This document shows, in pieces, positions 12,051 to 17,646 of a stretch of 21,792 nt of DNA. The stretch comes from a virus. The first letter of the stretch is position 1. Every line of letters begins with the position of its first letter. The position numbers and the translations under genes were made by a program. The DNA is taken from the IMG/VR virus record IMGVR_UViG_3300042504_000283, positions 1 to 21,792 of that record. The stretch is one strand, 5' to 3'. The notes below the pieces were generated by a model that saw nothing but the letters and a program-made list of their open reading frames with translations, was not told the DNA's origin and searched no databases.

Positions 12051-12451
12051 TTGTTGAGCTACGTTCAACCACGCAGGCCAAGGTTTTAATGGGCAGTTTG
12101 TGGGCGAAGTTAAAGCCAGCGTTAGAAGCAGGAAAAGAATTTACGCTTGAGATCAGACCGCTGACGCGGACGCTTGACCAGAACGCCAAGTTTCACGCCA
12201 TGATTGGCGACATTGCCAAGCAAATGGGCGAAGCGGGGTCGAGCTGGACGCCAGAGGATTGGAAGCGATTATTAATTGACCAGTGGGCTGCGGACACTAA
12301 CCGCCGGATCGGGTCGGTGGTGCCGAGCTTAGACGGGCATCGAGTAGTTCAATTAGGGCTTCAGAGCGCCAAGTTTTCCGTAGAGGATGCTGGCGAGTTT
12401 ATTGAATGGCTGGATGCGTGGGCAGCGCAAAAAGGCATTGAATGGAGGTGA
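12047..12451 (+). CDS. ninB: NinB/Orf-family recombination mediator
   Basis: The 134-residue protein matches the NinB family (lambda Orf). The pattern includes EFTLEIRPLTRTLDQNAKFH, then AMIGDIAKQM, WTPEDWKRLLIDQW and the closing FIEWLDAWAAQKGIEW. Lambda Orf binds single-stranded DNA and SSB and can replace host RecFOR in phage recombination. Here it would work with the ERF annealase and the SSB-tailed protein. It starts by ATGA overlap with VRR-NUC and its end provides the ribosome-binding site (GGAGGTGA) of the next gene. Confidence 0.88.
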   Translation: MIVELRSTTQAKVLMGSLWAKLKPALEAGKEFTLEIRPLTRTLDQNAKFHAMIGDIAKQMGEAGSSWTPEDWKRLLIDQWAADTNRRIGSVVPSLDGHRVVQLGLQSAKFSVEDAGEFIEWLDAWAAQKGIEWR

Positions 12452-12453
12452 CG

Positions 12454-12636
12454 ATGTTACGAGATGGGAAATTTATCAAAGAGGAACCTATCAAGATCGG
12501 GTCGCATTACACACCGTGCTACCGGCCCAGCTTTTTCAGCAAAGAAGAACAGTTTATGCAGGCTGTTTTGTTGGGCATCCAGCAACGCCGCGAATCATTT
12601 TTATCGAAAGTCTTAGGTTTAATGCTTCGCGTATGA
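12454..12636 (+). CDS. Conserved-looking 60-residue phage protein
   Basis: ATG 12454 follows GGAGGTGACG, one of the strongest ribosome-binding sites in the window. The product MLRDGKFIKEEPIKIGSHYT, then PCYRPSFFSKEEQFMQAVLL, ends in a basic helix. The MLRDGKFxKEEP opening with a later SKEExxxQAxLLG segment is a pattern I associate with small proteins of phage nin-like regions. Function is unknown. It overlaps the next gene by ATGA. Confidence 0.7.
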   Translation: MLRDGKFIKEEPIKIGSHYTPCYRPSFFSKEEQFMQAVLLGIQQRRESFLSKVLGLMLRV

Positions 12637-12806
12637 ATACCGACGAAATCCTAAAGTCGGCCATCATGCTGCACAGCGATACCCGCGATGCGGTGCGCTG
12701 GGCGATAAAACAAGAACGCGCAGAGTGCGCCAAGCTATGCGAGGAAGCTAGCCGCGCAGCACAGCCAGTAGAGCTAGCCGACATGATTCGGCAGAGGAAT
12801 TTATGA
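12633..12806 (+). CDS. 57-residue helical protein with ERxECAKLCE motif
   Basis: ATG 12633 overlaps the stop of the preceding gene. The product has a first helix (TDEILKSAIMLHS), then IKQERAECAKLCEEASRAAQ with two cysteines at residues 32 and 36, and ends ADMIRQRNL. The ERxxCAKxCE motif recurs in the next protein and is common in small phage proteins. Whether the cysteines bind metal is unknown; two alone are not a full zinc site, but a dimer could make one. It overlaps the next gene by ATGA. Confidence 0.6.
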   Translation: MNTDEILKSAIMLHSDTRDAVRWAIKQERAECAKLCEEASRAAQPVELADMIRQRNL

Positions 12807-13015
12807 CTACAGATGACATTATCCGCATGGCGCAAGAAGCGGGTTGGGGCTTTAGCAATTCGCGTGATTCAGATTTTGTAAAAGCCCAGCTAAAGTTTGC
12901 AGAGCTAGTCGCAGCAGCAGAACGCGAGGCGTGTGCAAAGGTGTGTGAATCAGCAGGGCCTGGTGCAGGGCAAATATATTGCGCGTTCGCTATCCGCGAA
13001 AGGGGTGCGCCATGA
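12803..13015 (+). CDS. 70-residue helical protein with EREACAKVCE motif
   Basis: The product starts TTDDIIRMAQEAGWGFSNSR, followed by FAELVAAAEREACAKVCESA (motif at residues 40-50), and ends CAFAIRERGAP. The MAxEAG-to-AAxEREACAKVCE pattern is widespread among small phage proteins of unknown role. It shares the cysteine motif with its upstream neighbour although the rest differs. Both ends overlap neighbours by ATGA, so the genes form one coupled string. Confidence 0.65.
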   Translation: MTTDDIIRMAQEAGWGFSNSRDSDFVKAQLKFAELVAAAEREACAKVCESAGPGAGQIYCAFAIRERGAP

Positions 13016-13197
13016 CTAATGAAGAATTTGCAGATCAGGAATTATTTAGAATGCATCGCCAAACGCTGATCAGGTATTTGGAATTGATGGTCAGTCGATG
13101 TGATTGGCACGGCGTATCGGATGCAGCTAATGATCTTCGGGTGCTGGAGGCTGAAAACGGCTATTTTGACCGTGAGCATAAGAAAAATGGAAGCTGA
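13012..13197 (+). CDS. Hypothetical acidic 61-residue protein
   Basis: ATG 13012 overlaps the preceding stop and follows AAAGGGG. The product (MTNEEFADQELFRMHRQTLI, then RYLELMVSRCDWHGVSDAAN, then DLRVLEAENGYF) is helical and probably forms a short helical bundle; no family is recognised. The LMVSRCDWHGVSDAANDLR segment suggests a compact helix-loop-helix. It overlaps the zinc-ribbon gene by 11 bases. Confidence 0.6.
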   Translation: MTNEEFADQELFRMHRQTLIRYLELMVSRCDWHGVSDAANDLRVLEAENGYFDREHKKNGS

Positions 13198-13366
13198 ACC
13201 GAAGCGCCGGTTTTGCACAAGCTGCCAAGCGCACCGCGAGGAAGCGACAGGCGAAATGAGGACTTTTAGGAACACAAAACGCTGGATATGCGCCGCTTGC
13301 TTAGACCGCAGATCGGAAAGCATTTACAAAAACCACGATAAAAATGACCGTTATCAGTATTCCTAA
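13187..13366 (+). CDS. Zinc-ribbon-like 59-residue protein
   Basis: Starting at ATG 13187, the product MEAEPKRRFCTSCQAHREEA contains CxxC at residues 10-13 and a second CxxC in RWICAACLDRRSES at about residues 34-37. The spacing is about 20 residues and basic residues lie around it. Two CxxC pairs at this distance form a zinc ribbon. Similar small proteins occur next to HNH-type nucleases in phages. It probably binds nucleic acid. Its last 23 bases overlap the nuclease gene. Confidence 0.7.
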   Translation: MEAEPKRRFCTSCQAHREEATGEMRTFRNTKRWICAACLDRRSESIYKNHDKNDRYQYS

Positions 13367-13703
13367 ACGCAAATATGTGCGCAGCCAGAAGCTATTGCGG
13401 TTGGTGGCTACGCTAGAATGTCAGCTCTGCGGGTCGTATGATTTTGTGCAAGCAGCGCACACTAACTGGGGCGGCGGCAAGGGCCGGTCAATTAAGTCGG
13501 ATGACAATTTAATCGCGGCGCTGTGTGCGTCGTGCCACTTTGACATCGATCAGGGCAACAAATGGTCGCGCAAAGAACGGCAGCAAGCTTGGTGGCTGGC
13601 GCATCGTAAGACGGTTGAGAACTTGGTGGACGCGGGATTATGGCCAGTTGACGTACCCGTGCCTAATGACACAGAATGGCAGCGTCTCTTTTCGCTCCTC
13701 TAG
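13344..13703 (+). CDS. HNH-like nuclease, DUF968/Ref-type
   Basis: The 119-residue protein contains CQLCG at about residues 26-30, then VQAAHTNWGGGKGRSIKSDD, then LIAALCASCHFDIDQGNKWS. The two CxxC pairs, the His in AAH and the His in CASCH form the zinc and catalytic pattern of HNH folds. It matches DUF968 and the P1 Ref recombination-enhancement nuclease in order. It could cut DNA at recombination intermediates. A tail rich in Trp follows. It is the last gene of the early rightward operon; its stop codon lies in the loop of a hairpin. Confidence 0.8.
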   Translation: MTVISIPKRKYVRSQKLLRLVATLECQLCGSYDFVQAAHTNWGGGKGRSIKSDDNLIAALCASCHFDIDQGNKWSRKERQQAWWLAHRKTVENLVDAGLWPVDVPVPNDTEWQRLFSLL

Positions 13704-13749
13704 TTGGGACGCTGCTTTGACCGGAGGTCGCTAACTCCGGTCTTTTTTT
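13679..13749 (+). terminator. Tandem-hairpin intrinsic terminator of the early operon
   Basis: GACCGGAG (13719-13726) pairs perfectly with CTCCGGTC (13735-13742) over 8 bp and is followed by seven T residues, a strong Rho-independent terminator. Just before it, GCAGCGTCTC (13679-13688) pairs with GGGACGCTGC (13706-13715) over 10 positions with one G-U. This first hairpin spans the nuclease stop codon. The unit separates early replication and recombination genes from the morphogenesis block. Confidence 0.85.
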
Positions 13750-13758
13750 AGGGCTGAC

Positions 13759-14118
13759 ATGGACGAAGAAGCCGCAGAATTTATAGCTACGCTATTTCAC
13801 AGCAGCACGGTGGCGCATTTTATGCACTTATCCACGGATTCCTACTCGGCGCACAAGGCGCTGGGGCGTTATTACGAGGAGATCATCGAGCTGACCGATA
13901 ACTTTGCCGAGGCTTATCAGGGGCGGTATAGCAAGATCAAAAAATATCCCGATGATTTCCACGCAGGCAAAGACCCAATCGCTTATCTCAAACAAATGCA
14001 GAAATTTGTTGACGAAGCACGGGAACATTTACCCCAAGACAGTGAAATTCAGAATATCATTGACGAAATCTCAGAATTGATCGATTCGACGCTGTACAAA
14101 CTCAAATTCCTTGACTGA
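13759..14118 (+). CDS. DUF5856-like helical protein
   Basis: The 119-residue protein is predicted to be a four-helix bundle: EFIATLFHSSTVAHFMHLST, then HKALGRYYEEIIELTDNFAE, then YLKQMQKFVDEAREHL and a final helix. The His spacing and the segment HKALGRYYEEIIELTDNFAE are similar to DUF5856 proteins of phages, which resemble a Dps/ferritin-like fold. It is the first gene after the tandem terminator. No promoter is evident; expression may need late antitermination. Function is unknown; DNA or metal binding is possible. Confidence 0.7.
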   Translation: MDEEAAEFIATLFHSSTVAHFMHLSTDSYSAHKALGRYYEEIIELTDNFAEAYQGRYSKIKKYPDDFHAGKDPIAYLKQMQKFVDEAREHLPQDSEIQNIIDEISELIDSTLYKLKFLD

Positions 14119-14128
14119 AAGGACTATC

Positions 14129-14347
14129 ATGAAAGACAACGCAGAAATGACTCCGAAGGGCTACGGTTCCGGCACTAAGCCGCCTGCTGGCGCGTCCGCT
14201 TCGGATTCGTCGGGTGAGCGCCGTGGCAAGATTGTGAACGGCGTAGGGATGGGCATGGCTGACGGCACCGGCAGCAACAAAGAATTCAACGGTGGCCGTT
14301 CAAAGGGCGTTTGCTATACGCACGACCGTTCGTCTTACCAAAAATAA
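14129..14347 (+). CDS. Low-complexity basic 72-residue protein
   Basis: ATG 14129 follows AAAGGA at an 8-base spacing; an upstream in-frame TTG has no site. The product (MKDNAEMTPKGYGSGTKPPA, then GASASDSSGERRGKIVNGVG, then MGMADGTGSNKEF) is rich in Gly, Ser and Lys and probably disordered. It ends one base before the next start. A disordered basic protein could be a capsid-interior or DNA-binding component, but this is a guess. Confidence 0.6.
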   Translation: MKDNAEMTPKGYGSGTKPPAGASASDSSGERRGKIVNGVGMGMADGTGSNKEFNGGRSKGVCYTHDRSSYQK

Positions 14348-15256
14348 ATGGCGACATCGCTGTCGGACTTGGCAGCGGCGGGTCAAGCGCAACCTGACAT
14401 GATGTCGAGGGTTGCGCAATTAGCGCCGCAGCCGAGTCTGCCTTCTGCCACTCAATCGACAAACCCGATTGAAAAAGCATATTTTGATCGGTTAGCCACT
14501 GACTATCAGGGGTTAACCAGTGAATATGCCGCACTCCCTTCGACCGAAAACGGTCGCATCCTAAACACCGACGATGCGCGTGAGATGTCGCCCGAATACC
14601 GGGCTGACCGGACGCGATCAGCGGATGTACACGAACCATCGTCTGCGCTTGTTAAGCAGATGTATGCTGACAAGTTATCGCAACCCACTCCTTCAGGCCG
14701 AGATAACACGGTTTTGTTTACCGCTGGCGGCACTGGCGCTGGCAAAACCACGGGTTTGCAAGAAGCTAACAAAGTTTCCCAGAACATCCGCAACGCTGAA
14801 ATTGTCTACGACACGAACATGAATTCGTTCGATTCTGCTGATAAAAAAATCAGTCAAGCGTTACAGGCTGGCAGGAAAGTGGCGATTGTGTACACGTACC
14901 GCGACCCTGTAGAGGCGATGGAAAACGGCGCATTAAAACGCGCCAGCCGCATGGAAGCGGAGACAGGCACGGGCAGGACGGTGCCGATTGATGAGCATTT
15001 CAGAACCCATGCCGGATCGCGTGAGGTAATGGAAAAATTGCAACAAAAGTATGGCGATGATTCGCGGTTTCACTTGGTTGCCATTGATAACAGCAGAGGG
15101 CCGGGTAAGGCGGTAGTTGTAAGCGGTCTTGACAAGTTGCCCAAATTTAACCATACTGAAGTCCGAAAGGGGCTTTCCGATGCACTCGAAAACGCATACC
15201 GAAGCGGGAAAATCAGCGAAGCCATCTACAAAGGAACGCGTGGCAACCCCCGCTGA
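14348..15256 (+). CDS. Zeta-toxin-like P-loop kinase
   Basis: The 302-residue protein has a helical N-terminal part with NPIEKAYFDRLATDYQGLTS and DDAREMSPEYRADRTRSADV. The P-loop kinase core carries Walker A at residues 127-135 (GGTGAGKTT), YDTNMNS at 154-160, and a strand VAIVYTYRDPVEAM. GRTVPIDEHFRTH at about residues 209-221 is typical of the zeta substrate/lid region. Zeta toxins phosphorylate UDP-N-acetylglucosamine or related substrates and poison cell-wall synthesis; the chemistry here is not proven. No classic epsilon antitoxin follows; a small basic gene overlaps its end by 77 bases. Its place among morphogenesis genes suggests a late protein or a virion-packaged effector. Confidence 0.8.
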   Translation: MATSLSDLAAAGQAQPDMMSRVAQLAPQPSLPSATQSTNPIEKAYFDRLATDYQGLTSEYAALPSTENGRILNTDDAREMSPEYRADRTRSADVHEPSSALVKQMYADKLSQPTPSGRDNTVLFTAGGTGAGKTTGLQEANKVSQNIRNAEIVYDTNMNSFDSADKKISQALQAGRKVAIVYTYRDPVEAMENGALKRASRMEAETGTGRTVPIDEHFRTHAGSREVMEKLQQKYGDDSRFHLVAIDNSRGPGKAVVVSGLDKLPKFNHTEVRKGLSDALENAYRSGKISEAIYKGTRGNPR

Positions 15257-15359
15257 ACACCGGATGAAACGAATGCACGAAAAAAAAGTGCGTTCTATTG
15301 CTGAAGAAATTGCAGCAGGCTTAAACGCAGCAATGAAGGCCGGAAAAACGGCAGTATGA
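15180..15359 (+). CDS. Basic 59-residue protein overlapping the zeta-like gene
   Basis: ATG 15180 follows AGGGG and the reading frame differs from the zeta-like gene, whose last 77 bases it shares. The product (MHSKTHTEAGKSAKPSTKER, then VATPAEHRMKRMHEKKVRSI, then AEEIAAGLNAAMKAG) is strongly basic with a C-terminal helix. It is unlike the acidic helical epsilon antitoxin. Because overlaps of toxin and antitoxin genes are common, a neutralising role remains possible. The end overlaps the next start by ATGA. Confidence 0.6.
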   Translation: MHSKTHTEAGKSAKPSTKERVATPAEHRMKRMHEKKVRSIAEEIAAGLNAAMKAGKTAV

Positions 15360-15550
15360 GCGACGTACGTTGCAAATCCTGCCGTTTCTTTACGCAGGCT
15401 CAGGTGATGGGCCTGTGTCGTCGTTTTCCCGAAACTCAAAACAAGCACGAAATGGACTGGTGTGGTGAGCATCAGTTGATCGCCCATGAGCCGGTCTATG
15501 AGCCTGTGGCGCAAACGAAAAAAAGAGGAAGGCCGAAAAATGGACATTAA
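15356..15550 (+). CDS. Cys-rich protein with AT-hook-like tail
   Basis: The 64-residue protein has CKSCRFF (residues 6-12), GLCRRFPET (about 19-27) and DWCGEH (about 34-39), a four-cysteine set typical of small zinc-binding phage proteins. It ends in KKRGRPKNGH; RGRP with flanking Lys is the core of an AT-hook, which binds the minor groove of AT-rich DNA. The combination suggests a small DNA-binding protein. It overlaps the previous gene by ATGA, and its last 11 bases overlap the GroES gene. Confidence 0.7.
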   Translation: MSDVRCKSCRFFTQAQVMGLCRRFPETQNKHEMDWCGEHQLIAHEPVYEPVAQTKKRGRPKNGH

Positions 15551-15809
15551 ACCGTTGCGTGATCGCGTCGTGGTGCGCCCAGTGGTGCGCCGCCTGTCGG
15601 ATATTCTGTACGTTCCGAACAACGAAAAGTTTAACGAAGGCACTGTGGTGGCTATTGGCCCACAGGTGCGGGACGCGCAGGTTGGCGACTTTGTGAAATA
15701 TGGAAACGGCACTTATTTGGATTGGCCGGTTCATGAGGTGGACGGGCAGGATTATCAGATTATTCAGGAAGCCGACATCGCCATGATCGTCGAGGCTGAA
15801 AATGGCTAA
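15540..15809 (+). CDS. groES: Phage-encoded GroES-like co-chaperonin
   Basis: From ATG 15540 (GAGGAAGG upstream) the 89-residue protein shows Cpn10 features. MDIKPLRDRVVVRPV is the first strand, GTVVAIGP the conserved loop, VGDFVKYG the next strand, and YQIIQEADIAMIVEAENG the end. The mobile loop is present but changed: SDILYVPN stands where E. coli GroES has GGIVLTGS. The roof region is also shortened. It would cap host GroEL and help fold the phage coat or other large proteins, like T4 gp31. It belongs to the morphogenesis block upstream of terminase. Confidence 0.85.
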   Translation: MDIKPLRDRVVVRPVVRRLSDILYVPNNEKFNEGTVVAIGPQVRDAQVGDFVKYGNGTYLDWPVHEVDGQDYQIIQEADIAMIVEAENG

Positions 15810-16074
15810 ACACGACAAGCCAATCGCCAAGACCACGACCGGCAAGGGCAAGAATTACAACCCGACCGAGAAAGGCGCGGGAATGACCGCGAAGGGTCGT
15901 GCAGAGTACAACCGGAAGAATGACGCAAATTTAAAACCACCAGCACCAAACCCAAAGACGAAAGCTGACGCTGGACGTAAGGCGAGCTTTTGCGCGAGAA
16001 TGGAAGGGGTAGTAAAGCACGCCAAAGGCCCAGCGGAACGGGCAAAGGCATCATTAAAGAACTGGAACTGTTAA
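15802..16074 (+). CDS. DUF6321-like basic phage protein
   Basis: The 90-residue protein is very basic. GAGMTAKGRAEYNRKNDANL and then KTKADAGRKASFCARMEGVV lead to the ending AERAKASLKNWNC. This combination (TAKGRxxYNRxxxxNLKxP, then SFCARMxGV, then LKxWNC) is characteristic of a small phage family I know as DUF6321. The function is not known; the charge suggests nucleic-acid contact or a capsid role. Its start overlaps the GroES stop. A strong AAGGAG follows for the next gene. Confidence 0.75.
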   Translation: MAKHDKPIAKTTTGKGKNYNPTEKGAGMTAKGRAEYNRKNDANLKPPAPNPKTKADAGRKASFCARMEGVVKHAKGPAERAKASLKNWNC

Positions 16075-16084
16075 GGAGCCTGAA

Positions 16085-16714
16085 ATGAGTAATAACATCG
16101 CCATTGGCGTGGCTTACGCCGATCCTGAATTTCAATCGGTATCTGTAACAGGCGACGCAAGCCTGGCAGGTACAGTCAACATCACTAGCGGTGATGTCAA
16201 CATTACTACCAGCAGTGCATCGACCAGCGGCAGCTCGAGCGTCGAGCCTTTGTTGGTATCTACCACCATGACCGGCGCTGGCGGGGTTGGTGGTCGCGCT
16301 AAATTCCTAACTACCATTGATGCCGCGCTGGGTGGTTGGTCGAACGCCGTCAAGGGCGAAGTCGTTTATGGGACATCGGGTCGCACGACGGGTTTAGGAT
16401 CGGCTGTGCTGGCTGAAATGACCCTATCGGCAGGAACATCGGCAGGAACGTATGCGCCGCTGGAGCTGGAGTTAAATGTGCCGTCGGGTGCATCTACGGG
16501 TACGCTGACATCGTTTATCTACGCATCGCAGCAGGGTACGGGCGTAACCACGATGGACACCAACGGTCGGTTTATTAACTTGGTGGGCGTGACTGCGGGT
16601 GCCGGAAAGATGTGGAAAACCGGCACAACATTGGGAACTGCTGCGGGTGGTTTGCGTTGCCGGATCGCTGGCACTGATTACTGGCTGCCGTTCTACGCTG
16701 CTGAACCAAGCTAA
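16085..16714 (+). CDS. Gly/Ser/Thr-rich structural protein (head decoration or fibre type)
   Basis: AAGGAG precedes ATG 16085. The 209-residue product opens NNIAIGVAYADPEFQSVSVT, followed by a Thr/Ser/Gly-rich segment with GDVNITTSSASTSGSSSVEP. A beta-rich body contains GGVGGRAKFLTTIDAALGGW, and the compact end is GGLRCRIAGTDYWLPFYAAE. Alternating short strands and Gly turns indicate a beta-structured virion protein. The C-terminal RIxGTDYWLPFY motif is similar to ends of phage fibre or decoration proteins. It lies upstream of terminase, not next to the coat gene, so the exact virion role is unknown. Confidence 0.65.
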   Translation: MSNNIAIGVAYADPEFQSVSVTGDASLAGTVNITSGDVNITTSSASTSGSSSVEPLLVSTTMTGAGGVGGRAKFLTTIDAALGGWSNAVKGEVVYGTSGRTTGLGSAVLAEMTLSAGTSAGTYAPLELELNVPSGASTGTLTSFIYASQQGTGVTTMDTNGRFINLVGVTAGAGKMWKTGTTLGTAAGGLRCRIAGTDYWLPFYAAEPS

Positions 16715-16890
16715 TGCGTGAGTTTTTAGTAGAGTTGCGGCAGGCAACGATGTTGGAGTTGCAGGCCGCTTTAGAGCGCGTCCAGCAAGCGAAGGGGGCG
16801 ATTGCCATGTTGGATCAGGTGATCGCCCGATGCGACAAGCAGTCCGATGAGGATTGCAAAATCAAAATTGGGGGTACAGATGGCGACTAA
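16714..16890 (+). CDS. 58-residue coiled-coil protein
   Basis: ATG 16714 overlaps the previous stop (TAATG) and the end overlaps the next gene by 11 bases. The product MREFLVELRQATMLELQAAL, then ERVQQAKGAIAMLDQVIARC, has leucine and hydrophobic residues at heptad spacing over residues 4-40 and would form a coiled coil. It ends in a Cys/Asp/Lys-rich tail. No family is recognised. Its neighbour at 17044 has a similar architecture. Confidence 0.6.
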   Translation: MREFLVELRQATMLELQAALERVQQAKGAIAMLDQVIARCDKQSDEDCKIKIGGTDGD

Positions 16891-17047
16891 ACCTGGGTTG
16901 TACGCAAACATCCACGCTAAACGCGAGAGGATTGAGCGCCAAAAGGAAGCAGGCAAGACCCCTGAACGTATGCGCAAGCCTGGGTCAGAAGGCGCACCCA
17001 CAGCTAAAGCGTTTAAAGAAAGCGCCAAAACAGCGAAAAAGAAATGA
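16880..17047 (+). CDS. Small basic phage protein, KPGLYANIHAKRERI type
   Basis: ATG 16880 follows GGGGG. The product MATKPGLYANIHAKRERIER, then QKEAGKTPERMRKPGSEGAP, then TAKAFKESAKTAKKK is highly basic and lacks hydrophobic core. The GLYANIHAKRxRI and EKMRKPGxxGAPTAxAFxxSAKTAK elements form a recurrent pattern in tailed-phage genomes near terminase. The function is unknown. A nucleic-acid or capsid-interior contact is suggested by charge. Confidence 0.75.
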   Translation: MATKPGLYANIHAKRERIERQKEAGKTPERMRKPGSEGAPTAKAFKESAKTAKKK

Positions 17048-17208
17048 CACCTGACCAAATTGCTAAACGCCTGGCTGAACTGCAAGAACTGGCGAAGCAA
17101 CATGAATCGATCCTGTTGCAGATCAGCGGCGCAATCCAAGAGTACAACCGTGTACTAGCTGAACTAAGCAAAGGAGCGAATGATGCCGCTGACCAAGTCG
17201 AGCAGTAA
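17044..17208 (+). CDS. 54-residue coiled-coil protein
   Basis: ATG 17044 overlaps the stop of the preceding gene (ATGA). The product MTPDQIAKRLAELQELAKQH, then ESILLQISGAIQEYNRVLAE, has hydrophobic residues at heptad positions, so one long helix or hairpin is likely. Its last codons carry the AAAGGAG site of the next gene. Function is unknown; tail assembly or packaging accessory roles are speculative. Confidence 0.6.
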   Translation: MTPDQIAKRLAELQELAKQHESILLQISGAIQEYNRVLAELSKGANDAADQVEQ

Positions 17209-17332
17209 ACAGGCTTTCCAAAAGAACATCAAAGCGGAAGTCAAGGCTGGCGTGCCTGTGAAGCAGGCCGTGGCGATAAGTTACGCCGTGAAACGTGCCG
17301 CCGAGCAAAAAAAAGATAAGCCGAAAAAATAA
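17183..17332 (+). CDS. 49-residue basic phage protein
   Basis: AAAGGAG stands 6 bases before ATG 17183; ATG 17180 in the same frame is too close. The product MPLTKSSSKQAFQKNIKAEV, then KAGVPVKQAVAISYAVKRAA, ends in a Lys-rich tail. The pattern MPLxKxSSKxxFxxNIxxEvxaGxPxKQAVAIAYaxxR is widespread in small phage proteins. It is most likely nucleic-acid associated; the function is unknown. Confidence 0.75.
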   Translation: MPLTKSSSKQAFQKNIKAEVKAGVPVKQAVAISYAVKRAAEQKKDKPKK

Positions 17333-17370
17333 TTCCTTTGTTGAATCAATTACTTGGGGATTGTGACAAT

Positions 17371-17646
17371 ATGGCAAACAGTGGCGCACCAATAGGCAAT
17401 CAGAACGCGGCGAAGTCGAGGATGTTCTACGACAAGCTGCGGCTGGTATTGACGCAAGAGCCAGAGCGTTTGCGCAAGATCGCCGAGGAATTGGTAAGCA
17501 AAGCCGAGCAGGGCGAAGCGTGGGCGATCAAAGAGCTGATCGACCGCGTAGATGGCAAGGCGCATCAGGCTGTGGCGCTAGAGAACGCTGACGGCAGTTC
17601 AATACTGACAGGCATTCAGGTGACATTCATCAAGCCGAATGAGTGA
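17371..17646 (+). CDS. Putative terminase small subunit
   Basis: From ATG 17371 the 91-residue protein begins MANSGAPIGNQNAAKSRMFY, then DKLRLVLTQEPERLRKIAEE, and has EAWAIKELIDRVDGKAHQAV. The GAPxGNQNAAK start and the IKELIDRxDGKAHQ segment are typical of small proteins encoded immediately upstream of large terminase genes, where the small subunit is expected. Terminase small subunits recognise the packaging site. No separate clear HTH is visible, so the assignment rests on position and pattern. It overlaps the large terminase by 8 bases. Confidence 0.65.
   Translation: MANSGAPIGNQNAAKSRMFYDKLRLVLTQEPERLRKIAEELVSKAEQGEAWAIKELIDRVDGKAHQAVALENADGSSILTGIQVTFIKPNE

Noticed and set aside
12387-12632. 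Upstream extension of the 57-residue gene from 12387
   Set aside because: It would overlap NinB and the 60-residue gene in another frame; ATG 12633 fits the ATGA coupling of the string.
14933-15712. 259-codon minus-strand open frame opposite the zeta-like, Cys-rich and GroES genes
   Set aside because: The sense genes have clear family motifs, while the antisense product is rich in Arg, Phe, Ser and His without domain pattern. It would also face several coupled genes.
17341-17370. Promoter for the terminase genes (TTGAAT with GACAAT)
   Set aside because: The -10 match is poor and the spacing is 18; such a pair arises easily by chance.
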